A stretch of DNA of 64,000 nucleotides from Halorubellus sp. JP-L1 (GCF_011440375.1 NZ_JAAOIR010000004.1:124001-188000); one strand, 5' to 3'. Counted from the stretch's first letter, positions 1 through 9,310 are shown. Notes: generated from the letters alone by a model not told the origin. Numbers and translations are program-made.

Positions 1-1181
1 GTCACGTGCCCGCCGAGCGACCCGACGAACGCCCGACAGTCCGCTATCGCGACCCCGTTCCGCGGCCCGAACTCGAACCCCTCCTTCTGCCAGACCATGT
101 CGTGACCGTCGAGGTCGAACGCGAGCATCCGACCGCGCGTCCCGTCCGGCACGAGGAGGTGGTCGTCGGCGACCGCTGGCGGCGCGACGCCCTTACCGCC
201 ACCGAGTGACACGTCGTACTTCCATCGCTCGCGCCCGTTCTCGACGTCTAGCGCGTACAGGAACGACGCCTGATCGCCGGGCGCCCACGTGTTCACGTAC
301 ACCAGACCGTCGTCGATGGGTTGACTCCCGTAGATCCGGAGGTTCTCGGCGTCGTCGCTGGTGTCGTGACGCCACACCCGGAACCCCTCCGCGGGGTCGA
401 GCGCGTAGAACCGCCCGTCGTTGCAGCCGACGAACACCGTCCCGTCGTGGTACTTCGGCGAGGACTTCACGTCCCGGCCGACCCCCCACTTCCAGAGCTC
501 CTGGCCGCTCTCGAGGTCGAGCCCGACGACGAACGACTCGTTCCCGGCCGCGTACACGCGACCGTCGCCGACGGCGACCGAGGCGTTCACCTCCGGCATC
601 GTCGTCCGCCAGACGTGCTCGCCGGTCTCGACGTCGACGGCGTGGACGTAGTTCTGGCTGGACGTGACCGCGCCGTCGCCGAAGATCACCACCCCGTCGG
701 CGATCGTCGGCGGTGCGTACTCGATCCGCCCGGTCTTGTACTTGCCGCCGCGGACGTGGTCGACGCTCACGTCGAACTCCCAGACCTCAGAGGCCGACCC
801 AGTGACCGCGGACGCGTCCGGCGCGTACCTGGTGTTCGCGACGTCGAACCCGTCCATCACCCACTCCGTCGGCGTCGCGTTTGCGGCGGTCGGCGTCGCG
901 TTCGCCGCCGTGGACTCGCCAGCACGCTCGCGGCCCACGCCGGGCGACGACTCGCTCGCGTCCGCGGCGGCGGACGAGACTGTCGCGCCGACCCCGAACG
1001 CAACTGCGGCGCCCGCCGTCGCACTCAAGACCGTCCGGCGACCCAAGCCACTGCGAGCGTCCGCCCCGTCCATCGTCACCACCTTCGACCGGTCGAGTGT
1101 CCCCCGCGATGCCCCACCGTCGGATTCCACGGTCGACTCGCGTGCCCCGCCCGCGTCCTCCTGCCCATGATCGCTCGACAT
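1..1181 (-). CDS. Exported PQQ-like beta-propeller repeat protein (3' end outside window)
   Basis: The minus-strand frame is open from position 1181 to the left edge, so at least 393 residues are present and the C-terminus is missing. The N-terminus has an acidic lead, then a twin-arginine-like segment (GRRTVLSATAGAAVAFGVGA), which suggests Tat export. The body contains repeated blades of the type VYAAGNESFVVGLDLESG followed by ELWKW, the signature of PQQ-like/WD40-type beta-propellers. The start at 1181 is favoured because a TATA-like element lies about 30 nt upstream; an internal ATG at 1073 would leave a shorter Tat leader and is the alternative. In haloarchaea such proteins are usually surface-bound and of unknown substrate. 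No catalytic function can be assigned. Confidence 0.85.
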   Translation of the reverse strand, partial: MSSDHGQEDAGGARESTVESDGGASRGTLDRSKVVTMDGADARSGLGRRTVLSATAGAAVAFGVGATVSSAAADASESSPGVGRERAGESTAANATPTAANATPTEWVMDGFDVANTRYAPDASAVTGSASEVWEFDVSVDHVRGGKYKTGRIEYAPPTIADGVVIFGDGAVTSSQNYVHAVDVETGEHVWRTTMPEVNASVAVGDGRVYAAGNESFVVGLDLESGQELWKWGVGRDVKSSPKYHDGTVFVGCNDGRFYALDPAEGFRVWRHDTSDDAENLRIYGSQPIDDGLVYVNTWAPGDQASFLYALDVENGRERWKYDVSLGGGKGVAPPAVADDHLLVPDGTRGRMLAFDLDGHDMVWQKEGFEFGPRNGVAIADCRAFVGSLGGHV

Positions 1182-1208
1182 TGCGGTTCGAACCGACCCA
1201 TGCATCGA

Positions 1209-1220
1209 ACACACATATAC
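1209..1220 (-). promoter_or_regulatory. TATA-like box of the beta-propeller gene
   Basis: On the minus strand the sequence GTATATGTG is centred about 34 nt before the ATG at 1181. This fits a haloarchaeal TATA box driving a transcript with a leader of only a few nucleotides, and it supports the upstream start codon over the internal one at 1073. Confidence 0.5.
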
Positions 1221-1345
1221 GTTGCAGACTGCATCCACTCGGTGGCCAATTCGCAATCGCCCACAGCTGACCGACGAGCGCCGTCCGGGCATTCAAGTGC
1301 GATCGGGCGGCGACGGTCGACATGACTGGACGGAGGCGGTCGTAG

Positions 1346-1879
1346 GTGGGGCATCGTGCACTCGTCGCGTACGAACGACCGACGGGCGGGTACACGGTGC
1401 GGTACTCGCAGTGGGGCGCCCACGGCTACCGGTTGCTCGACGCCGTGACCGAGTCGACGCCGCTGGGCGGACGCGGTCGCGGCGGGGACGCACCCAGGGT
1501 TCGGCCGGGTCCGCTCGGCGTCGCGGACGACCTCGCGGACCTCGCGGCGACGTACGTCGATCCGCTCGCGCACGAGGCCGCGTTCGTCGTCACGCCATCG
1601 TTCTGCGTCCGCGCGTTCGAATCGCTCGCGTTCTGGCTCGACGACCCGACCGTCGAGTACGGCGGCGCGCTCGTTCCTCTCAGACGGGATCGCGACCCCG
1701 AGCACGACGCCAGCGAGTTGCGCGCGTGGCGCCGCGGCGCCACTGCCGCTCACGCTCGAGCGGTGGGCGACGCACCCCGTCGCGTTCACGAGGACCTCCT
1801 GGACGCGCTCGACGCCGAGGTCGCGGACCGGACCGTCGTCGCCATTCCGCCCGATTCGACGGACGCAACCGGACTCTGA
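1346..1879 (+). CDS. DUF6735-family haloarchaeal protein
   Basis: This is a 177-residue soluble protein starting MGHRALVAYERPTGGYTVRYS, followed by QWGAHGYRLLDAV. That opening (MGHRALVAYER...YSxWGA) is the hallmark of the DUF6735 family found across Halobacteria. The rest is a mix of short hydrophobic strands and charged loops, with no membrane segment or signal peptide. Members have no established function. It is followed by the nucS gene on the same strand about 80 nt away, but nucS has its own promoter-like sequence, so a shared job is not implied. Confidence 0.75.
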   Translation: MGHRALVAYERPTGGYTVRYSQWGAHGYRLLDAVTESTPLGGRGRGGDAPRVRPGPLGVADDLADLAATYVDPLAHEAAFVVTPSFCVRAFESLAFWLDDPTVEYGGALVPLRRDRDPEHDASELRAWRRGATAAHARAVGDAPRRVHEDLLDALDAEVADRTVVAIPPDSTDATGL

Positions 1880-1961
1880 GACCAGTTGGATTCGCTCTCA
1901 GTCGGAAGGTACGGCCAGCGCGGTCGCGACGCTTAACTGCGGGCGATGGTTACGCTCGTTC

Positions 1962-2804
1962 GTGACGCTCGACAGCGGGCCCACTCCGTCCGAGCCATCC
2001 GGCCAGTCGGGCGTACGGACAGTCTCGGACCCGGACGCGACCACGGCCGCCGACGTTCTCGACGACGCGCGGCGGTCGGGCGCGTACGCGACCGTCGTCG
2101 GCGAATGTACCGTGGCCTACGATGGGACGACGTCGAGCACGCACGCGCTCGCGTGCCGCCACGGGACGTTCAAGCCCGACGGGACCGTGCTCGTCCACGA
2201 CGCCAGCGGACACCGACCCGTTCACCCGCAGCCGTCGAGCGACCGCGTCGTCGTGGAGGCGACAGACGACGGCGACCTCCGGGTCCTCCTCGGCGACGGT
2301 CGCGTCGGCGGTGACGATGCCGAAGGTATCGAGGACGGCTCCGAGTGCCTCCGCGTGACGTGGACGTCGCTCGACCTCGTGTCGGTACTCGCCGTCGACG
2401 ACCCGGACGCCGCGACCGAATCGGGGACCGAGGCGGACCTGAAGTCGCTGGTGCTCGACGACCCGGACCGCGTCGAACCCGGCCTCGTCCCGCTGGCGAC
2501 CGAACGCCGGACGCGCGCCGGCCCCGTCGACGTCTACGCGGAGGACGCGACCGGGCGCCCCGTCGTCCTGGAACTCAAGCGCGACCGCGCCGGGCCGGAC
2601 GCCGTCGGCCAACTCGACCGGTACGTCGAGGCGCTCGCCAGGGATTCCCACGCCGACGCCGACCCCCGTGGCGTCCTCGTCGCGCCCGGTCTCACCGACC
2701 GCGCCCGCCAGCTGCTCGCCGAACGCGGGCTCGAGTTCGCGCGGGTCGACCCCAGGGACTCCGCGGAGAGCAGCGATATCTCGACGCACGCGTTCGACGG
2801 GTGA
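1962..2804 (+). CDS. nucS: Endonuclease NucS (EndoMS)
   Basis: The 280-residue product matches NucS/EndoMS, the archaeal and actinobacterial nuclease that cuts both strands at mismatches or trims branched DNA with PCNA. Catalytic residues of the RecB-like C-terminal domain are all visible with the family spacing: D190, E204, K206 (LELKR), Q217 and Y221 (QLDRY). The N-terminal domain (about residues 30-145) includes the HALACRHGTFKPDG segment typical of the family. GTG is used as start, with an AT-rich element (CTTAACTGC) about 28 nt upstream, so the mRNA is probably leaderless. A 25-residue Ser/Thr/Pro-rich N-terminal extension is slightly longer than usual. Confidence 0.93.
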   Translation: MTLDSGPTPSEPSGQSGVRTVSDPDATTAADVLDDARRSGAYATVVGECTVAYDGTTSSTHALACRHGTFKPDGTVLVHDASGHRPVHPQPSSDRVVVEATDDGDLRVLLGDGRVGGDDAEGIEDGSECLRVTWTSLDLVSVLAVDDPDAATESGTEADLKSLVLDDPDRVEPGLVPLATERRTRAGPVDVYAEDATGRPVVLELKRDRAGPDAVGQLDRYVEALARDSHADADPRGVLVAPGLTDRARQLLAERGLEFARVDPRDSAESSDISTHAFDG

Positions 2805-2897
2805 GGGCGGCTCGCATCCCGAACGGCGTGACGGCGGAACCAGCAGGCGGCGGGGTGAACCGGAACGCCTTCCACGCTCGATTCCGCAGTGGGGTGC

Positions 2898-3359
2898 ATG
2901 GAGAAAGTCGACATCGACGACGTCGAACCGCGGTTCTTCGGCGGCGAGGACGTGGACCGACGCGGCCTCACCGAGCACCTGAACGCCGAGCACCTCGCGA
3001 TCAACTACTACCGGCTGGAGCCCGAGCAAGCGCTCTCCGGCGGGATGCACACGCACATGGACCAGGAGGAGGTGTTCTACGTCGCCGAAGGCACGGTCAC
3101 GTTCCAGACGCCCGAGACCGAGGTCGAGGTCGGTCCGCACGAGGCCATCCGGTTCGCGCCCGGCGACTACCAGACGAGCGGGAACCAGACCGACGAGGAC
3201 GCCGTCGTCATCGCCCTCGGCGGACCCCAGGAGAGCACGGACGTCCGCGTCCCGATGGCGTGCCGCGAGTGCGGCGACAGCGACACCCTCCAGTTCGTCA
3301 TGACCGCGGACGGCCAGCACCTCGAGTGCCCCGAATGCGGGAACACCGTCGACGTCTGA
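2898..3359 (+). CDS. Cupin-domain protein with C-terminal zinc ribbon
   Basis: This 153-residue protein has a cupin fold at about residues 20-105, with metal-binding motif HTHMDQEEVFYVAEG and the second motif around APGDYQTSGNQ. It is followed by a short rubredoxin-like CxxC...CxxC zinc ribbon (MACRECGDSD and LECPECGNT). The cupin-plus-zinc-ribbon arrangement is frequent in haloarchaea, where it is annotated only as a cupin-domain protein; the ligand is unknown. ATG at 2898 is preferred over the GTG at 2889 because it is the first strong start before the conserved part. It is convergent with the TrmB-like gene. Confidence 0.85.
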   Translation: MEKVDIDDVEPRFFGGEDVDRRGLTEHLNAEHLAINYYRLEPEQALSGGMHTHMDQEEVFYVAEGTVTFQTPETEVEVGPHEAIRFAPGDYQTSGNQTDEDAVVIALGGPQESTDVRVPMACRECGDSDTLQFVMTADGQHLECPECGNTVDV

Positions 3360-3401
3360 ACGCCGACGTGCAGAACGTTCGGTCGAAGCGATACCTCGCG
3401 T

Positions 3402-4229
3402 TCAGATCGGCGACGGGTCGCCGGTCGTCTGCGCCTCCCCGCGCACCGCCCGTTCCAGCAGCGGTCTGAGCAGTCCGACGAGCGGCGTGTTCGCGCCGTC
3501 GGTCCACACCGCCCGATGGCCCTCCCGCCCCGGTAGCGACGCTGGGTCGTCGCTGCTGACGAGGAGCGCACGCCCGTCGACCAGCAGGACGCTCGACACC
3601 GCGCCCGGTCGGATCGGGAACGTCTCCCACCACGTCCAGGTCTCCTGGACTGTCGCCGCGGGGACGGCGTCCGCGACGCGTTCGCGCACCGGCTCGCCCG
3701 GCGACCCGACCGTCACGTCCACGCCGCGGTCCGCCGCCGCCACGAGCGCGGAGAGGAGTTCCTCCGTGAGCAGTCCCTCCGCGCCGACCGCGACGATCAC
3801 GGACGCCTCGGCGTCCCCGACGAGCGTCGTCATCCGTTCGGCGACGTCAGCCCCGCCCTCGATCACCCAGACGTCGTCGTCCTCTGTCTCCGTCGCCGTC
3901 GCGTGTAGCGACGGCAGGAGCGCGTCCAGTCGCTCGAAGCGGTCCTCGAACGCACGCCGCAGCGTCGCCACCGCCGTCTCCGGCCGAACGACGCGATAGC
4001 GCTTCGGGTTCGCCTCCTGGACGTCCACGAGGCCGCGTTCGCCGAGCGACTCCATGCAGTCGTACACTCGCGCCCGCGGCACGTCCGCGACCTCGCTCAC
4101 CTCCTTGGCCGTGCCCGTCCCGACGCGCGTCGCGGCGACGAAGCACTTGGACTCGTACTCGGTGAACCCGAGGGCTTCCAGGACCGCCTCCGTCTCGCCG
4201 ACGGCGTCGTCCGTGTCGTACTCGGTCAT
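3402..4229 (-). CDS. TrmB-family transcriptional regulator
   Basis: This 275-residue protein has an N-terminal winged helix (about residues 15-85: LEALGFTEYESKCFVAATRVGTGTAKEVSEVADVPRARVYDCME) typical of TrmB-type regulators, then a coiled linker and a C-terminal phospholipase-D-like/TrmB regulatory domain (AEASVIVAVGAEGLLTEELL). TrmB proteins bind sugars or other small effectors and control transport and central metabolism genes in archaea. The ATG at 4229 is chosen because the helix-turn-helix follows directly; an in-frame upstream start at 4280 would add residues unlike the family. No neighbouring transporter or sugar gene reveals the target. Confidence 0.88.
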   Translation of the reverse strand: MTEYDTDDAVGETEAVLEALGFTEYESKCFVAATRVGTGTAKEVSEVADVPRARVYDCMESLGERGLVDVQEANPKRYRVVRPETAVATLRRAFEDRFERLDALLPSLHATATETEDDDVWVIEGGADVAERMTTLVGDAEASVIVAVGAEGLLTEELLSALVAAADRGVDVTVGSPGEPVRERVADAVPAATVQETWTWWETFPIRPGAVSSVLLVDGRALLVSSDDPASLPGREGHRAVWTDGANTPLVGLLRPLLERAVRGEAQTTGDPSPI

Positions 4230-4360
4230 GATGTTCCTCGGCGTGCAGGCATTCGTTTCCAGGTGATTGCCATCGCGCACTGAAATACGTTACTCGGCGA
4301 CGGCCACGACGACGCCACCGAGGACCATAGAACCCCGACGCCGTCGCGGACCGAAGCGAT

Positions 4361-4447
4361 CGCGCCGGACGGGCGATTCAGTCAGCAGTCGCGCCGGACG
4401 GGGGGTTCAGTCAGCAGTCGCGCCGGACGGGGGGTTCAGTCAGCAGT
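4361..4447. repeat. 29-bp tandem repeat, three copies, covering the tfb stop codon
   Basis: Three exact-length 29-bp units lie at 4361-4389, 4390-4418 and 4419-4447. The last two are identical and the first has two changes. The third unit contains the last three codons and the stop codon of the adjacent TFB gene (minus strand), so the other two are copies of the gene's 3' end placed downstream of it. Confidence 0.9.
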
Positions 4448-5446
4448 CGCGACGTTCCGGTCGTCGGCTGCCCGCAGGAGTTCGCGGTAGCGGCTCCGGA
4501 TGGTGACGGCACTGACGTCGGCGACGTCCGCGACCTCCTCCTGCGTGAACTCCTGGTCGAGGAGCCTGGAGGCGGCGTAGATCGCGGCGGCGGCGAGCCC
4601 GGAGGGACTCTTGCCGCTGTGGACGTGCGCGCGCTTCCCGGCCGACAGCAAGTCCGTGGCGCGACGCTCGAGTTCTTCGGACGCGTCCAGTTCGGAACAG
4701 AATCGAGGGAGGAAGTCGTCTGGGTTCGTCGGCTCCATCGCCAGTTCGAGTTCGCGAGCGACGTACCGGTACGCGCGAGCGAACTCGCGGCGGTCGACGC
4801 GACTGACGGGCTCGAACTCGTCGAGGCTCCGCGGGACGTCGGACTGGCGCGCGGCGGCGTACACGGCCGCGGTGGCGACGGCCTCGATGCTCCGGCCGGG
4901 GAGGAGGTCTTCCTCGAGCGCGCGGCGGTAGACGACGCTCGCGGTCTCCGCGACGGGGTCCGGGAGCGAGAGCGCGCTCGACAGCCGCTCGATCTCCCCG
5001 AGCGCCTGCTTGAGGTTGCGGTCCTTCGCGCTCGTCGCGCGGAACCGCTCGTCCCACGCCCGGAGGCGCTGCATCTGCTTGCGCTTGCGCGCGGAGAGTT
5101 GACCGCCGTACGCGTCCCTGTCCTGCCAGTCGATCACCGACGACAGGCCCTTGTCGTGCATGAGGTTCGTCGTGGGTGCGCCGACGCGGGACTTCTCGGC
5201 TTTCTCCTGGCTGTCGAACGCACGCCACTCGGGGCCGCGGTCCACGGCGTCCTCGTCGACCACGAGGCCGCAGTCGCGGCACGCCGTCTCGCCGTGGGTC
5301 TCGTCGGCCTCGAGGCGGCCGCCGCACTCCGGGCACTCGTCGACCGCCTCCGACTCGTCGGTCCGCGCTGCTTCGCGACCGCCCGTCGCCTGCTCGCGGT
5401 CGGTGCGATCCCGCTCGGACGCCGTCTCGAATCTGGTTCCTGTCAT
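4436..5446 (-). CDS. tfb: Transcription initiation factor IIB (TFB)
   Basis: This 336-residue archaeal TFIIB homologue recruits RNA polymerase to TBP-TATA complexes. The zinc ribbon uses C38, C41, C56 and C59 (CPECGG...CRDCGLV). It is followed by the B-reader/linker segment ([28 protein letters not shown]) and two cyclin folds (about 130-230 and 235-330). The C-terminal recognition helix (VTIRSRYRELL) contacts the BRE. ATG at 5446 is chosen because it sits just before the ribbon and downstream of an AT-rich promoter, although the frame stays open to 5818. It is one of two TFB genes in the window; multiple TFBs with partly specialised roles are normal in haloarchaea. Confidence 0.95.
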   Translation of the reverse strand: MTGTRFETASERDRTDREQATGGREAARTDESEAVDECPECGGRLEADETHGETACRDCGLVVDEDAVDRGPEWRAFDSQEKAEKSRVGAPTTNLMHDKGLSSVIDWQDRDAYGGQLSARKRKQMQRLRAWDERFRATSAKDRNLKQALGEIERLSSALSLPDPVAETASVVYRRALEEDLLPGRSIEAVATAAVYAAARQSDVPRSLDEFEPVSRVDRREFARAYRYVARELELAMEPTNPDDFLPRFCSELDASEELERRATDLLSAGKRAHVHSGKSPSGLAAAAIYAASRLLDQEFTQEEVADVADVSAVTIRSRYRELLRAADDRNVATAD

Positions 5447-5486
5447 CGTCGGTCCTCGGGCGCCGATAGCCCTGCTACAACCCAAC

Positions 5487-5512
5487 GTAGTATCTATACT
5501 ACTATAATAGTG
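5487..5512 (-). promoter_or_regulatory. Promoter with 16-bp inverted repeat upstream of tfb
   Basis: An AT-rich stretch contains a perfect inverted repeat GTAGTAT-CT-ATACTAC (5487-5502) abutting TATAATAG (5503-5510). It lies 40-65 nt upstream of the tfb ATG. The AT-rich part is the likely TATA region on the minus strand. The palindrome could be an operator, possibly autoregulatory. Confidence 0.5.
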
Positions 5513-5656
5513 TCGCTCCGAGACTACTGAGATAGTAACAAAACGTGTGGCCGTCGCGGTCGCCGTCCGATCCGTCGAACGGCGGCTGGAGTCCGTCCCG
5601 GTCCTCCGCGTCCCGACTGGGTGATGGGTGCTCGACCCGCCGCGGGTCGATTCGTG

Positions 5657-5740
5657 GGGTGATTCATCAGTGGGATTGGGTGAATCGTCGGTGGGCTTGG
5701 GTGATCCGTGGGTTGGATTGGGTGATCCCTGGGTGGGATG
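5657..5740. repeat. 21-bp tandem repeat, four copies
   Basis: Four consecutive units of 21 bp each begin GGGTGA (5657, 5678, 5699, 5720), with 60-80 percent mutual identity. The unit length is a multiple of three. Read on the minus strand it would give a seven-residue repeat of the SPNPTHG / SPKPTDD / SPNPTDE type in the frame that continues into tfb. Confidence 0.85.
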
Positions 5741-5990
5741 ATGTGGACAATTCCTCGGTGGGCAGATCGGACCGAGAGCGGTCACGTGACGCAATCGTCT
5801 CGCGACGCCACAACACATGGTCGGACGTACACGGAAAAGGCGTCGATACCCGACTAGTTAGGGGTCCGTCGCTGCGGTCCGCTTCGCTCCCCGCAGAACG
5901 GGCTCGAAGCCAACGAATACAGGCGAAGAGAACCCGTCAAAGTGGAACGGAACGGACCCCGAAGCGGGAACTGACGCGGACCCGCGACGG

Positions 5991-8663
5991 TCAGTCGTCG
6001 AGTTCGCGTTTGAGTTCGTCCAGGAGCGCGAGCGCGTCCATCGGCGTCGTGTCCGCGACGGTCACCGACCGGAGCCGGTCGACGACCGACTCGGGGACGG
6101 CGACGGTGTCCGCCGCCGCGAACTCGTCGAGCGTCGCGTGCTCGCTCGCAGGGTTCGCGGCCGCGTCGGCCTCGTCAACACCGACGTCGACGACGTCCGC
6201 GTCGACCGCCTCGCTACGGGCGAGCAACTCTCGAGAGCGCGCCAGCACGCTGTCCGGGACGCCCGCGGCCTGCGCCACCTCGACGCCGTAGGACGCCGTC
6301 GCAGCACCGCGAGAGACCTCGTGGTCGAACCGGACCTCGCCAGTCGTCTCCGTCGCCGAGAAGTGCAGGTTGAACGCCCCATCGAGGTCGTCCGCCACCG
6401 CCGTCAGCTCGTGGTGGTGGGTCGCGAACAGCGTCACCGCCTCCACCTCGTCGTGGAGGTACTCCGTCGCCGCCTGCGCGATCGCGAGCCCGTCCGTCGT
6501 ACTCGTCCCCCGTCCGACCTCGTCCAGGAGCACGAGCGAGTCCGCGGTCGCGTCCGCGAGGATGTCCGCGAGCTCCGTCATCTCCACCATGAACGTCGAC
6601 TGGCCGCCCGCGATATCGTCGCTCGCGCCGACGCGCGTGAACACGCGGTCGACCACGCGGAGGTCCGCGGACGCCGCCGGCACGAAGCTGCCCGCCTGCG
6701 CCATCACGCAGATGCACGCCACCTGCCGCATGTACGTCGACTTCCCGCTCATGTTCGGGCCCGTCACGACCGCGAGGAACTCCTCGCGGTCGAACTGTGC
6801 GTCGTTCGGCACGAACGACTCCTGCGTGCGCTCGACGACCGGATGCCGACCGCCCTCGACGTCGATGCCAGCCCCCGAGAACGTCGGCCGACAGTAATCG
6901 AACGTCGCCGCAACGGCCGCGAACGACACCAGGACGTCCAGGCGCGCGACCCGGTCCGCCACCCCCTGCACGCGCTCGGTCTCCTCCCCGACGCGCTCGC
7001 GGACGTCCCGGAACAGCTCGTATTCCAGCGCGTCCGCGCGCTCCTCGGCGGAGACGATCTCTTCCTCGCGCTCCTTGAGCGCCGGCGTGTAGTACCGCTC
7101 GGAGTTCTTCAGGGTCTGCCGGCGCTGGTAGTCCTCGGGCACCGCGTCGAGGTTCGGGTTCGTCACCTCGATGTAGTACCCGTGGACCTGATTGTGGCCG
7201 ACTTTCAACGAGTCGACGCCAGTGCGCTCGCGTTCGCGCGCCTGGAGGTCGTCGATCCACTGCTTGCCGTCGCGCTCGGTCGCCCGCAGTTCGTCGAGTT
7301 CGTCGTCGTAGCCCTCGCGGATCACGCCGCCCTCCGTCACCTCGATCGGCGGCTCCGCCCGGATGGCGTCCCCGATCAGCTCGCGGACGTCCGCGAGCTC
7401 GTCGAGATCCTCCCGAATGTCGACGAGGAGGGGACTCTCCGCGTCCGCGAGCGTCTCCTTCAGCGTCGGGACGACGTCGAGCGTGTCCTGCAACGACCGG
7501 AGGTCCCGCGCGTTCGCTCGACCGCGGGAGACTCGCGAGATGAGTCGCTCCAGGTCGTAGACGTCCCGAAGCGCGTCGTGGAGCGCCTCGCGCGTGACGA
7601 CGTCGTGCTTGAGTTCCCCGACGGCGTCGTGTCGGCGCTCGATGCGTGCTGGGTCGAGGAGCGGTCGCCGCAGCCACTCCTGGAGCCGGCGGCGACCGAG
7701 CGCGTTCGCGGTCTCGTCGAGCACGCCCGAGAGCGTCGCGCCCTGGACGCCGCGGACGCTCCGTCGCTCGAACAGCTCGAGGGACTCGAGTGCGGTCGGA
7801 TCGAGCACGACGTACTCGCGCGGGTCGTACCGCGTCAGGTGATTCAGGTACCCGAGTCGCTCGCGTTCGTCCGCCGTCTCGGGGTCCTCGGGAATCTCGC
7901 CCGAGGCCGCCGCGCCACCGCCGCGCGTGTACTCGGCGTACGCGAGGAGCGCACCGCAGGCTCGAACTTCTGCCTCGGTCATGGCGTACTCGTCGGGGTC
8001 GCCGAAGTACTCGCGGACGCGCTCGGCCGCCGTCTCGCGGTCGAACGCCGACTCGTCGTACGGAGACACCATGCAGTCTGCATCGAACGCGTCCGCGGCC
8101 ACGTCCGGGCCGACGATCGCTTCCGCGGGCGCGAACCGCCCGATCTCGTCAGCGACCGCCGCCGGCGAGGACGGGTTCGTCGCGTAGAAGTCCCCCGTCG
8201 AAACGTCCAGTACCGCGAGCCCGTAGCCCTCTGCGAGCGCGGCGACGAAGTTGTTCTCCGCGCCCCCGAGGAGTTCGTCCTCCGTGAGCGTTCCCGGCGT
8301 CACGACCCGAGTCACGGCGCGGTCGACGACGCCACTGGTCTCCTCGGGGTCCTGGACCTGGTCCGCGACCGCGACCCGGTAGCCGGCGTCGAGCAGTCGC
8401 TCGATGTACGACTCCGCGTTGTCGATCGGGACGCCCGCCATCGGGTACCGGCCCGTGTTGTCCTCGCGCTTCGTCAACGTCACCTCGCACGTGCGGGAGA
8501 CCGCGCGCGCCGCGTCGCAGAACGCCTCGTAGAAGTCGCCGACTTGGAAGAGGACGAGCGCGTCGTCGTACCGGTCGGTCAGCTCGAAGTACTGGCTCAT
8601 CATCGGCGTCAGCTCGGCTTCCTTCTGGGCCATCTCCGGCGGCGGCCCGAGCGCCGATTCCAT
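5991..8663 (-). CDS. mutS: DNA mismatch repair protein MutS
   Basis: This 890-residue MutS1-type protein recognises mismatches and recruits MutL. The mismatch-contacting Phe-X-Glu motif is present (GDFYEAF, F44 and E46). The connector, lever and clamp regions follow. The ATPase domain has Walker A ([14 protein letters not shown]), Walker B ([10 protein letters not shown]), the ST signature (STTDGLAIA) and a dimerisation HTH with [13 protein letters not shown]. Length is close to bacterial MutS plus an acidic haloarchaeal linker near the C-terminus (about residues 805-855). ATG at 8663 is used; a GTG/ATG farther upstream would add unrelated residues. mutL, its frequent neighbour in haloarchaea, is not in the window. 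Confidence 0.95.
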   Translation of the reverse strand: MESALGPPPEMAQKEAELTPMMSQYFELTDRYDDALVLFQVGDFYEAFCDAARAVSRTCEVTLTKREDNTGRYPMAGVPIDNAESYIERLLDAGYRVAVADQVQDPEETSGVVDRAVTRVVTPGTLTEDELLGGAENNFVAALAEGYGLAVLDVSTGDFYATNPSSPAAVADEIGRFAPAEAIVGPDVAADAFDADCMVSPYDESAFDRETAAERVREYFGDPDEYAMTEAEVRACGALLAYAEYTRGGGAAASGEIPEDPETADERERLGYLNHLTRYDPREYVVLDPTALESLELFERRSVRGVQGATLSGVLDETANALGRRRLQEWLRRPLLDPARIERRHDAVGELKHDVVTREALHDALRDVYDLERLISRVSRGRANARDLRSLQDTLDVVPTLKETLADAESPLLVDIREDLDELADVRELIGDAIRAEPPIEVTEGGVIREGYDDELDELRATERDGKQWIDDLQARERERTGVDSLKVGHNQVHGYYIEVTNPNLDAVPEDYQRRQTLKNSERYYTPALKEREEEIVSAEERADALEYELFRDVRERVGEETERVQGVADRVARLDVLVSFAAVAATFDYCRPTFSGAGIDVEGGRHPVVERTQESFVPNDAQFDREEFLAVVTGPNMSGKSTYMRQVACICVMAQAGSFVPAASADLRVVDRVFTRVGASDDIAGGQSTFMVEMTELADILADATADSLVLLDEVGRGTSTTDGLAIAQAATEYLHDEVEAVTLFATHHHELTAVADDLDGAFNLHFSATETTGEVRFDHEVSRGAATASYGVEVAQAAGVPDSVLARSRELLARSEAVDADVVDVGVDEADAAANPASEHATLDEFAAADTVAVPESVVDRLRSVTVADTTPMDALALLDELKRELDD

Positions 8664-8765
8664 GCACGCGACTCCGGTACGGTGCGGGAAGAACTTCACG
8701 GAACCCGCGTGCGTCGAGTCGACGATACCCCTCTGTCCGCCGACGAACGCCAGGCGGTTCCGTAC

Positions 8766-8777
8766 GGTTTTTTACGG
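8766..8777 (+). promoter_or_regulatory. TATA box of the CBS-domain gene
   Basis: GGTTTTTTACGG is centred 27 nt before the ATG at 8798. This is exactly the spacing expected for a leaderless haloarchaeal transcript and confirms that start codon. Confidence 0.65.
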
Positions 8778-8797
8778 GGACCCGAGTATCGTTCCGT

Positions 8798-9202
8798 ATG
8801 GACGACGTTTTCGTCGCGCAACTGATGACGTCAGACCCGGAGACCGTCGCGCAGGACACGCTCGTGGAGGACGCAGCGAACACGATGCTCGACCGCGGCA
8901 TCGGGAGCGTCCTCGTCGTCGACGACGACGACCGCCTGCGGGGCATCCTCACGACCACGGACTTCGTGAAGATCGTCGCGGAACGCAAGCCCAAGGACGA
9001 GACGCCGGTCTCGGAGTACATGTCGACGGAGGTCCTGACGACGAACGCGCAGGAACCCATCGAGGAGGTCGCCAACCGCATGCTCGAGGCCGGCATCCAC
9101 CACATGCCCGTCGTCGACGACGACGGCACGCCGATGGGTATCGTGACCACCACCGACCTGGCGGCGTACGTCTCCACGATCTACGACCCCAGCCCGAACT
9201 GA
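8798..9202 (+). CDS. Tandem CBS-domain protein
   Basis: This 134-residue protein consists only of a pair of CBS motifs (about residues 5-60 and 70-128), each with the TTTDFVK / TTTDLAA end characteristic of the fold. A CBS pair forms a Bateman module that binds adenosyl nucleotides such as AMP, ATP or SAM. As a stand-alone protein it presumably acts as an energy or ligand sensor on a partner that cannot be named from context. It is transcribed divergently from mutS with about 130 bp between start codons. Confidence 0.92.
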   Translation: MDDVFVAQLMTSDPETVAQDTLVEDAANTMLDRGIGSVLVVDDDDRLRGILTTTDFVKIVAERKPKDETPVSEYMSTEVLTTNAQEPIEEVANRMLEAGIHHMPVVDDDGTPMGIVTTTDLAAYVSTIYDPSPN

Positions 9203-9310
9203 CGGGTTCGCGCGGACGAATCGACGGGCTCGAAGCCCCCTGTCACCCTGGGTGCAATCGGCGTTTGAGGCTACCCAAGGCCCTTACCGATCGGTGGTCA
9301 CTGCCAGAGT

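Larger units (their letters stand above)
5447..5990. other. 544-bp gap between mutS and tfb
   Basis: The gap holds the tfb promoter (around 5487-5512), a 21-bp tandem repeat (5657-5740) and otherwise unassigned sequence. The minus-strand reading frame of tfb remains open through most of it, but the AT-rich promoter lies inside that frame, so this is probably not coding. I see no other gene. Confidence 0.6.

Noticed and set aside
4436-5818. Longer TFB reading frame starting at 5818
   Set aside because: The frame is open, but it would include the AT-rich promoter with its palindrome, and the upstream residues are a low-complexity repeat that is absent from other TFBs. The ATG at 5446 sits just before the zinc ribbon.
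6138-8825. 895-codon plus-strand frame over mutS
   Set aside because: It mirrors the mutS gene; no motif, and extreme Arg/Val/Leu content typical of a shadow frame.
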